Below, piece by piece: positions 55,168-64,000 of a stretch of DNA of 64,000 bases. Below the pieces are notes generated by a model. That model worked only from the letters and a program-made list of their open reading frames with translations. It was not told the DNA's origin and did not search any database. This stretch comes from Mytilus edulis (lineage: Eukaryota; Mollusca; Bivalvia; Mytilida; Mytilidae). Within the stretch, counting starts at the first letter, position 1. Every line of letters begins with the position of its first letter. Both the position numbers and the translations under genes were made by a program. The stretch covers positions 77,698,604-77,762,603 of the forward strand of contig NC_092349.1 of NCBI RefSeq assembly GCF_963676685.1, given 5' to 3'.

Positions 55168-58100
55168 GTAAGTACTGAATTCATTGGCCCAAATCATAGC
55201 TTTATTTGAATAATTTTCTATACAGAAGAGATAAAGAATTCAAAACGTTCAATACAAATCAAAACCCCGAAACAAACAAATAAAGGGCAAGACAGATATT
55301 GATAAGTACCGATTATCAGGTTAACTCATATTGCTATCGTAAAATATCAGTTGATCGCCACAATATGAAGGATTTTTTATCTCGTTCAGTGCGCTCACTC
55401 GACAAACAGATTCATATTTGGACTCGAATTTGATATTTTGAAATATCAATATGCAGAAAACCTAATAATCGATTTATCCGAATGTATCTACGTCTTTTTT
55501 TATTTTTTTTTGTTTCAACAGAAAACAGGTTGATGACTTGATAAGTTCGAATCAACCTTATCAACGTCGGTTTATACATGATGACGTCGCTGATATGTCG
55601 GGGTTTAAGTTTTTTTAAGGCCGAGTCAACGCATTTGACATCACACAGACGTGATATGTAATTTTATTAAGAGCTGATCAGAGTGTTATTAACAGTGAAA
55701 CGACAAAAAAAGAACAGACAGACAGACGATTGAGTCACTACCAATCATAACAAACCAAGTGTTTCTGCGTTACAAAGGTCAACAGTCGTTCTCATGCAAG
55801 TAATACTCTAATGATAAGTACCATTCAATTATGTTACAATCGAGATTAAAAGTACGAAACTCTGATAAAGATAAGCGGAATACGCTCGTGGTGATCGGTA
55901 TACAGATATTGCATAGCAGTCTATCAAATCATGCTGGCGAGCTTTGAAAGGTATGGCCTTAACGCTACGAATGGAAACATTACATGCAAAAGTTTACTTA
56001 TGGCTATAAGCATTTTACTTGTAGGCTTTTAAAAGTACTAGGGAACTCATTAATCGAAACGCAATTTCTTTAATTTCGAATCAAACTATCGCTACGATGG
56101 TTTTGCTACACGTCGTAAAATAGTTTTGATTGATTTATTGTCACGTTTTCTATATGAAGTTCAAGATATGAGGCAGGTTTCACTGGTATTTAAACTTCAA
56201 GTTAACAAAGATGAAGTTAATTTGAGAGTGTTATGTAGTGGTTACATTTTTTGAAGACAAATAAATTGATATGTTTCGAGATTTATGAAAACTTTATAAT
56301 GTTGATACCATTTTTTATGTAAACAATAAAACACGAAAACGTTAAAAGAAATTTCAAATTGTCCTATTATTGTCTCAATTATATATTCATGCATAAATGT
56401 CTGAATATAAGTATACTTTAATATATTATGATAGAAGACATAAGAAGAGTCCATGACAAATGAATTGAATTATTATAAGTATTGGGGACAGTCTCATGAT
56501 CATTTGATAAATAACATGCAGTATCACTATAATGTTCAAAGAAGCAAATGGAAGTTTACATATTTATTCATCGAGTAGTGGCAGGTTTCCTGAATTCGAT
56601 GTTTTTCTTTATCCATACAGAATTTCCATATTCTAATTTGTAGTGATACTTTTCACTAGAAGTGGTTCTTTTCTTTCTTGGTTCTTTGGAATTTTTTTAA
56701 GAATTCAGCATCAACTGATATTGTGTAGGACATTCAGTAATAATTTCCTTTACAAACTATTCCACAGATACGTAAATAATAGACAAACAGAGTGATAACT
56801 ACTGCAGTGAACAATGCTTACTTTAAAGAAGCATGGTGACATTCGGCTGTTGTCTGCTCTATTGTCGGGTTTTTGTCTCGTTGACATATTCCCCATTTCA
56901 ATTCTCAATTTTATATGTATAACCGTAAATTAAATGTTTTGGTAATACTGTGAATTTTTTTTCTATAATGTCCTAATATGACAGAGACGTGACTTCGCCA
57001 ATGCACTAGTACTTGACATAAATACCCATTATATTGTACAAGATTCATTTAATATAATAAATCAATTTCAAATGTAGATTGTAAATTAGGCTCAGGTAGC
57101 ACATGTATTGTGTTACTGATTCGGATATTTTTGAATGACTAATCAATCTCATTGACATCAAATAAAACAAATGGTTATTGCTTATTTGCGTTTGAATAAA
57201 GGGAACAGGAATAGAGCACAAATCGAACTAAAACATATGTCAATTTTACTGTACCAGATGCGAACTTAACAAATTAATGTCTCTTCCATGATTTTAATAG
57301 GAAAAATATTTGAATATCCGTAGCAATGTTGAAATGCTGATGAAACAGTTCAGGTTCTAATTCTAAGGAAAACTCGGACACCGAAAGGGAGCTTTGCATG
57401 AGGGTAATTGATTCAATAATACGATCAATTTTCCTTAGTTTTATTATTGTAATTTAAAGTATAATTGAGTTTAACTAAACATCATTGCTAGAATCAAATA
57501 TTATATTGAAATATTGTATTGCTTTTTCAATATAACATCGTATCAAACCTAGACACACACTTATTTTCAATTGTTCTCGATATATTATATTGGTTGAGAG
57601 TTGATGCAGTGCGTACTATTCATATCGTCACATCTATCATATAATCTTTATTGGATGTTTATTTTCCAAGTCAGGGGTCTCTGGGCTTTGTAGGTTCTGT
57701 ATGATTTCTATTTTTTTTTTTATGTATTTCGGAGTTTAGCATGACGTCCATTATCACTGAACTAGTACACATTTTTTTCAGGGGCCAGCTGAAGCACGGC
57801 ACCGTGTTTTTTCGCGGTATTGAAGACCCATTGGCGGCTTTCGGCTGTTTTCTACTCTATGGACGGGTTGTTGTCTTTTCGACACATTTCCCATTTCCAT
57901 TCTCAAATAGATGTTTATTTTGGCGAGTTGCATAAATCATGTGAAACTGCGATTGACATCGAAAAAATCATGAAAAAACGTGATACAGAACAATTGCCAT
58001 TTTTTGTATTACACAATACAGTACTCAGTACCCAGTATTTCGGTACGGACAATTTTAGTAAATTTTTCCCGTTTGTGACTTTTTTAATTCTAAAGAACAT

Positions 58101-61100
58101 ATTTTTCAACTTCCACAGGCAAAGTTGGCACTAAATTTCAATCCTGGTATCTTCATGAGTTTATGTACTGTTATTTGAAACATTCGATTTTTGAACGTTC
58201 CTGATGAAATTAAATCCAGAAAAGCGCTTCGGACGCATTTAATTTATACGTGTTGTTTTCATATTTTATATATTCGTATTTACGTATATCAAAAATGTAT
58301 AAAACAGCAAAACCATTCGACATTTTGGTTCCTCAATGCCCTTCAATTCCGTACTTATTCTACTTTTCAAATATTTTTGTCGATCGCCACGTGCGAGTCA
58401 CTTATCAACAACAATTATAATTCTGATATCTATGACCAGTTTATATACACAATTCGGGTTTTGGTTTGTACACATATTAGGTATTATCTGTTTGAATGTC
58501 ATACACTCTCCGTATACTATGCTTTTGTTTTATCTTGATTTTTACAGTTTAACTTAATTTACTACATTGACTACTAAACTTGCAGTTACAAACCTATACT
58601 GAGTATACATTTTGTACTCGAAACACAAACTCCAGGCTTCTTATTGGTTGTGATCTTAGTCCGAGTACGATGTTTGTACTCGCACTTTGTATGAGTGGTT
58701 TCTTTATTTACCTTATATTGATTGACGAAAAATTTGTCATCAATGTGACATTACTGGTTTTATATCATTTTTATTTGCAGGGGGAATTAAAGACACAAAA
58801 TCAGGTTAGTAGTATATGCTGTTGCGTGATATTTTTAATTCTTTGTTTTGCAGAAAAGTGACTCATGTAAGAATCTACTTATATGTTTATTCTTCTAACA
58901 AGAACATAAGAACATAAGAACAAACTATAAAGTCAGTTATAAAAGGCTAACTTCATCAGATAAATATAAATAGGAATCGTCTAACAAAACAAGTGTAAAC
59001 ATACAGATACTTGTACATCCCAACAACAAAGTACAGATCTGAGGAAACTCGTAGTTACTAACAGCTAGATCAAAGCCAATAAAACTATTACAAAATCCTG
59101 CATCTTGCACTACCAATCAGTACACATCAAACAACCAATGGACTGAGTGGTAAGTTGTCAGAAACAGTCGAACAAAAATTACCGTTTGCAATGTTATGAT
59201 ACAGGTAAATGATGTGATGAACAAAGTATGAATTCAATAAATAAATTTTATTACACTTTTCAAAATTGTATAGCTTCGAAAATCTCACAGAATTTTAAGA
59301 CACCGTTTTGTGTGCAGATTAATAGATATGAGACTACAAAGACATTTTAGTCTCGGTAGTATCCTTGATATCAAGCGTACTAAGATATATGATTTTTGTC
59401 TTTGATAAGACTTTTGAATAATCCTTTCTCCTATATATATTAGAACAGAAAACCAAGTCGAAAAAGGTATTAAAGTATTGATATAGCGTCTTACGTTGTC
59501 AATCAAAAAGTCCAAAATTTTGGTATGTATAAGCTTTGGCAAAGTTATTGATGATGTCTGTATGTTTCTACAAAAAAGATGATTCGTCAAGGTCAATAAT
59601 GAGGAATTCATATCTACGACTCCAACTGTTGTTGAAGACAAAACGGTCAAATGTAAACATTTAGTCGATCCTTCAAATAAACGTCGCAAATATTGATAAA
59701 GAGCGTAGATTCCTGATATTTACAGCAAAATTGTAACTATTCTCATTTTAGATTTTGCAGTAAGTTTATTTTTGAAGAATAAACATCTGCTTTACACCGC
59801 TTTGATTTACAAATACAATACTAAGTAAAAATAGATCTTTCAAATCGAAAGTTATACTCAACAGTACTCAACAGTACAACAGAACACATCAAACAACAAA
59901 ATAGACATAAAATACAGACAACAAACAAAGAACAAACATAATCCAGATAGGTTGATATTGTACTAGCAATAAATGTAGTGAAATTAAAGTGGTTAAGGCT
60001 GTATGTTCATTTGTTTCAAAATACCGGTGACAAGTTTTTAAAAGACTTTTAGAAACAGTATTTGAAAAAAAGAACTTAAAAAGTGGAAAAAAATCCGTGT
60101 GCTTGTTTTTGAGATATAAGTCTTTGAAAAATTTATCGGGAAATGACTTAAGATTTTTAAAGTATCAATATTGGCACAAATAATGAAAAAAAAACCCAAG
60201 GATTATTTGAGATTTTCAAATACAAAAAAAATGTATGTTAAAATTAACAAAATTTCAGAGACAAGAGGAGCAAAGATCCTGAAATACATCAAAGTTTTCC
60301 TTTTTTGTGGTTTATATCTAAAAAACCATTTCAGTAACAAATTACAAACAATTGATGTCAGTAGGACGATCTACGCATTTAGGCAAGTACAATGCATTAA
60401 TTTTCAAATCGGGTTTTACCATTAACAAAAATGTGTTTTCTGTCCTTCATTCTGGCAAATGTTTAAATATTTAACGAGACGTGTGCCATATGTGGAGCAG
60501 GATATGCTTACCCTGACAGAGCTCATGAGATCCGCCAAGGTTTACGTAGGATTCATGTCGCTTAAACTTTAGAGTTGTATGTTGTGAAACACTATTATTT
60601 GTTTGTTTGTGTTTTTTTTACCATGGCGTCATCAGTTTATTTCGGTCTATGAGTTTGAATGTGACTCTAGTTTCTTTTGCCCCTCTTTCAAAGGATGCAA
60701 TCTTTTTATTTCGGATATTGATGTTGCATTTCTTCATGCCACTTTTGTGAGCAATATATAGTCTTCCTACTTCGTACCAGTAAAAGTGTTTGTTTTTAAT
60801 TTTCTGTTTTTTTCTTCAGTTAACTACAAAGTTATGCGATCTAAAGAGGGAAACACAGATACTATAAGTGTGGCCTATGTTGAAGGTAATGTAAAAAACT
60901 CAAAAAAATGTGTTATATAGTTTAGTTTGCCTTCAAATTTTATACTATGAAAACAATCGATTCTTAATATATGTAAAATGATTTAAAGGAGATTAGAAAT
61001 AACTGAAACACGCCATATTTATATAAATATCAGCTTTCGAATGGCATTCAAGACTTTTACCAATAGAAATAACTCAAAGTTTTTAACATTGAAAAATAAA

Positions 61101-64000
61101 ATAGCGCTTACACAATTCATAAAACCTAGGTTTAAAAAATAATATAAGAACCCTTTGAAAATTTGTGTGCTACGTTATACTAAGTAGATCTGGTTCAATC
61201 AATTGCACCTGTCGTGCTACCGTTGCTCATGATTACCATATGATTTTGATTTATACTCCTCTGTAACGTCATTTCGGAGAGCAACTTGTAGGATTATCCG
61301 ACATTTTCTTCATTTAGGTTTATACATAAAATACTTATTAGAACCAGCAAACTCCTAGTAATAAGTCTCCTTGTAATTCTCTGACATTTGATTGAGCGAC
61401 TCTACAGTTTTATTGTTAGTAAAAAGACATTTATATTGAAATCCACGTCAAATGTATTTGCTACTTGTTCCGGATCAACTAACGGCTTTAAAAGCCAGAT
61501 GAGGTCTCATATGACGCATAGGCGCATGCATATCGATTCCAAACATTTATTGTTTATTCTTATTTATGCTGTAGTTTGCGCGTTGATTTCATACTTTCGG
61601 TTAAGGAAATGAGATTTGTACATGTTGTAGTTTCACGAGACTGCATACTTTGCATTGATACTGAAAATAGATTAAAATATGAAGATATCACCAGATATCA
61701 ATGTGCCACTTTAACGCAAATGTTTGTCATAAGTTCTTTTAAGAACTAGCTTCATAAGTATAAGATATAATGCACACACAATCAAAGGGTAAATTTAAAA
61801 CAAAATAATCTTGACCTTTGACCTTGACATCATTTTTACCAATTGATCAAGAACCTCAAATAAAGATACCATAGCTCTCTATCTATAAGGGTTCAATCTG
61901 AAAGATGAGAAAACAAGAAAAACAGTGTTTGGTGGAGATAACTATTACAAAGAATGTTGTTTGGTTAAGCAGGGTCAAAATGATATTGTTCGACGACATG
62001 TTGCGAAACAACAAAATACATGTGCACGCAATACCAAAAGGAGTAGGTCCGGTAAGAGTCGATTTTGGCCTCAAATATATCAGGCTATCTGACAAAACAT
62101 TTTGGACACTTTTTAAACACGTTATTGTCTATTTCAGTTGATTCAATTAGTATATACGAAAGATTTTAACTGATAAACTCTTTAAAAACGCTCCGATTCA
62201 AGCTTAAATATGAAAAATCTATCAAATTTGACAAAAAATGTCACTTTTTATATGTGTTTTGTCAAAAATAAAAGTGGCCGCAACCGTGTTCATCCTCAAT
62301 CTTTATGTTATGTATTACCATCAAATACAACTTATGTTTCGACACAAATGCGGCCACTTTCATTTAAGACGGAAACCGTCTAAAATTTAACTAAAATTTA
62401 GCATGACTTAATGATCCTAGTACCCGATATAAGTGCAATGTATTGTCAAAATAAGCCCATATTTATGTAGCAGAATCATTCTACTGTCCAATAAATTACT
62501 AAAAGTTTACATTTTAACAATTTTGTTAAACTGCCATTTTTTGGGGCCAAAAAGGGGTCTTACTGAACCTACTCCTTTAAAATAAGGCCGCTAGTTTTCT
62601 CGTTTGTATTGTTTTACATTGTCTTATCGGGGCCTTTTATAGCTGACTATGCGGTATGGGCTCTGCTCATTATTGAAGGCCGTACGATGACCTATAGTTG
62701 TTAATGTCTGTGTTATTTTGGTCTTTGTGGATAGCTGTCCCATTGGCAATCATACCACATCCTTTTATTTTATATTAAAGGTAGAAAAAAATAAAGTCGT
62801 CAGAAAAAAAATATAAGTTCTTTTCACAGACTAAACATGTTTTGTGAGATCCTGCCCCTCCTTTTAACCTCTTGCCAACTTAAAATATACTAAATATAAA
62901 CATACCCAAGACACATTATTGATACTAATTAAAAGATTGTGACATCAGCGTATGAAAATTAGTTTAGATTTCAACACTGAGAACTTATAAACAATTATTT
63001 ATTCCACAAATATTTGTGTATTTGAAGAAAAGACTGTGAACAAGGAAGATTCAACTACCAAGCAAGAAAAAGAGGATTTGTTCATATATCTTAAAGATGA
63101 TCATGGAGGAATGTTACTTGAAGTTAGGCTAACTGAGCTGAGCTGCCAAAGAAGAATCTTAAAAGTCGAAAGTCCAAATGGAGTTAAACTAGGATATGTC
63201 AAGAAAGGGTTTGTGCTAGTATTAAAAATTGTTAAACACTTATCACGGTGCCAATTTTCATAAATAGTACATACATTCCAATTAAGACGTTGCATAAAGA
63301 AATACAATACTATGCGGTATGGGCTTTGCTCATTGTTGAAGGCCGTATGGTGACCTTTAGTTGTTAATGTCTGTGTCATTTTGGTCTTTTGTGGATAGTT
63401 GTCTCATTGGCAATCATACCACATCTTCTTTCTTATATGTTCACCATAAGCCGATACCGAAACCGAAACCGAAACCGAAACCAAAAATAGTAGTGAGGTA
63501 AATGGTAAATGTTTATAATGGTAATTAACTCAATCCTTTACTCCATTATATTGTATGAACATTTTATACACTAGACGGAGTATTACTTCAATTCATCAAT
63601 TTACAGGAATCCATTGAAAGCTAAGTTATATTAAACCTGTAACCATTATCAAATACACTAATGAAAATATATATAAAAGGCGGGGAGGGGGAAGGGGGGA
63701 AGATACCAGAGGGAGAGTCAAACTCATAGATTGAAAATAAACTGACAATTTAAGATGCTGATAAAATTTATCTATGATGTATATTAATCTCGAATCAGGT
63801 TTCGTCGAAAGGAAAGATCTGCACATAGTTTTATAATAGGTGCAATATCGTTCAGAATAATTCTAGAAAGAGAACTTGTATTTATAAACTTTCATTTATT
63901 GATGCTAACATCAAATATCAAAGCCATTTGTTCAAATATAGGATAACATCTAAACCAATATCAAATCCATTTCAAAGTTTGAAAGTGTCAGCTTATAAAA
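55086..64000 (+). CDS. Scramblase-like two-helix membrane protein gene, copy C (3' end beyond window)
   Basis: Exons: 55086-55167, microexon 58781-58804, 60830-60885 and 63028-63212. Phases are consistent and no stop intervenes. The protein starts MTSTKQQNISTVMNHIDELD, then TIIIHQK; the microexon adds GIKDTKS, then NYKVMRSKEGNTDTISVAYV, and exon 4 reads EDLFIYLKDDHGGMLLEVRL, LSCQRRILKVESPNGVKLGY. The order HIDxxDTIIIHQ, a C-x-RRI strand and SPNGxxLGYV is that of the first half of phospholipid scramblases. By analogy with copies A and B, two more exons, one of them carrying the membrane hairpin, should lie right of 64000. Exon 3 is ten bases shorter than in B, with a different loop. It starts 322 bp from the death-domain gene, in opposite orientation. 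Confidence 0.72.
56840..56920 (+). repeat. Family b fragment
   Basis: 'cggctgttgtctgctctatt', 'gtcgggtttttgtctcgttg' and 'acatattccccatttcaatt' are the 3' end of family b, in intron 1 of copy C. Confidence 0.65.
57655..57910 (+). repeat. Dispersed repeat family b
   Basis: 'caagtcaggggtctctgggc', 'tcactgaactagtacacatt', 'ggggccagctgaagcac' and 'gacacatttcccatttccat' match family b. The small ORFs here are shadows of the repeat. Confidence 0.75.
58781..58804 (+). CDS. Copy C 24-nt microexon
   Basis: Preceded by a strong 'ttatttgcag' acceptor and followed by GTTAGT. It encodes GIKDTKS plus split codons. This has the best acceptor of the three copies. Confidence 0.78.
60475..60690 (+). repeat. 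Dispersed repeat family c
   Basis: 'gtgtgccatatgtggagcag', 'accatggcgtcatcagttta' and 'ggtctatgagtttgaatgtg' match family c with moderate decay, in intron 2 of copy C. Confidence 0.7.
60830..60885 (+). CDS. Copy C exon 3
   Basis: Acceptor 'ttcttcag', donor GTAATG. 56 nt, phase 1 at both ends: NYKVMRSKEGNTDTISVAYV. The frame is open where copy A has its frameshift. Confidence 0.82.
62037..62579. mobile_element. Element of about 540 bp with imperfect terminal inverted repeats
   Basis: 'aaaggagtaggtccggtaag' at the left end is inverted at the right end ('tactgaacctactccttt'). The match continues inward for about 35 bp with mismatches ('gattttggcc' against 'ggggccaaaa'). The interior has a second inverted pair ('aaaagtggccgcaaccg' / 'atgcggccacttt' near 62265 and 62350). 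Non-coding. Confidence 0.7.
62580..62770 (+). repeat. Dispersed repeat family a (subtype 2)
   Basis: 'tcttatcggggccttttata', 'gctgactatgcggtatgggc' and 'cattggcaatcataccacat' match 14385-14580. It directly abuts the right end of the inverted-repeat element. Confidence 0.8.
63028..63212 (+). CDS. Copy C exon 4 (scramblase-like strand region)
   Basis: 185 nt, the same length as in copy B. Reads EDLFIYLKDDHGGMLLEVRL, then LSCQRRILKVESPNGVKLGY and VKKGF. Donor GTGCTA at 63213 (phase 0), or GTTTGT at 63209 (phase 2). Confidence 0.83.
63312..63432 (+). repeat. Dispersed repeat family a (subtype 2)
   Basis: 'actatgcggtatgggctttg', 'ttggtcttttgtggatagtt' and 'cattggcaatcataccacat' match 62640-62765 closely, 0.67 kb away. 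Confidence 0.8.
63451..63486. repeat. (ccgaaa)n hexanucleotide repeat
   Basis: Six units, four of them perfect ccgaaa and the outer two diverged (ccgata, ccaaaa). Confidence 0.9.
63690..63752 (-). repeat. Family c fragment (reversed)
   Basis: 'agataccagagggagagtca', 'aactcatagattgaaaataa' and 'actgacaa' match the 3' end of family c reversed, after a purine-rich stretch (63680-63705). Confidence 0.65.

Larger units (their letters stand above)
46960..55170. repeat. Segmental duplication, cassette 2 (paralogue of about 3975-9750)
   Basis: Contains ankyrin exons 1-4 and exon 1 of copy C in the same divergent arrangement as cassette 1. Homology starts near 'taccaatt..gttaatgcaa' about 0.8 kb beyond exon 4 and runs through the divergent spacer. 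Intron 1 (50054-54673) is longer here than in cassette 1 (7365-8119), mainly from transposon insertions. Confidence 0.8.

Noticed and set aside
59285-59689. Minus-strand ORF of 134 codons in an intron of copy C
   Set aside because: No recognised domain and no splice context or paralogue; it might be a transposon remnant, but nothing supports it as a gene.
13152-63210. GTTTGT as the donor of exon 4 in all scramblase-like copies
   Set aside because: It is shared by all three copies but gives phase 2, which does not fit exon 5 of copy B. The donor four bases downstream gives phase 0 and fits. It remains possible for copy A, where exon 5 starts in phase 2.
63451-63486. Telomere-like or CRISPR-like repeat
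   Set aside because: It is a simple ccgaaa hexanucleotide run with no spacers and is not a telomere sequence.

Overview
The window is nuclear DNA of an animal, most likely a bivalve of the mussel type (Mytilus-like). The evidence is long AT-rich introns with GT/AG borders, no dense ORFs, and many interspersed repeats of a kind I associate with mussel genomes. I saw no bacterial genes, CRISPR arrays, rRNA genes or functional tRNA genes. Every real coding region is built from short exons, so the models below come from chaining exons by splice-site phase and by comparing copies inside the window.

Two gene families make up the coding content. The first is a minus-strand gene for a cytoplasmic scaffold with ankyrin repeats, a ZU5 domain, a UPA domain and a C-terminal death domain. 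A complete 11-exon, 734-codon model lies at 54763 to 38008, and the first four exons of a paralogue lie at 8209 to 4454. The second is a plus-strand gene family in three tandem copies: A 9666-18614 (decayed), B 22448-32336 (intact model, 265 codons) and C 55086 to beyond the right edge. Each has a short N-terminal exon, a 24-nt microexon, further exons resembling the first part of phospholipid scramblases, and (in A and B) a last exon with a long hydrophobic hairpin holding a conserved Asp.

The two families sit head-to-head. The ankyrin gene starts at 54763 and copy C starts at 55086, 322 bp apart. The paralogous pair at 8209/9666 is separated by 1456 bp, of which about 1130 bp is one inverted-repeat transposon. 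The ancestral spacing was therefore also about 320 bp, and a whole cassette (about 3975-9750 and 46960-55170) has been duplicated. Copy B has no recognisable ankyrin partner. A death-domain scaffold and a scramblase-like membrane protein sharing one divergent promoter suggest a cell-death or membrane-remodelling module; this is inference.

Layout: 1-3.97 kb repeats and a 2.06-kb inverted-repeat element; 3.97-9.75 kb cassette 1; 9.7-18.6 kb copy A; 18.6-22.4 kb repeats; 22.4-32.3 kb copy B; 32.3-37.8 kb repeats, including a 140-bp hairpin and a 442-bp tandem array with tRNA-like promoter boxes; 38.0-54.8 kb ankyrin/ZU5/UPA/death-domain gene, with a decayed Penelope-like reverse transcriptase in its first intron; 55.1-64 kb copy C. 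At least five dispersed repeat families (called a to e here) fill introns and spacers.
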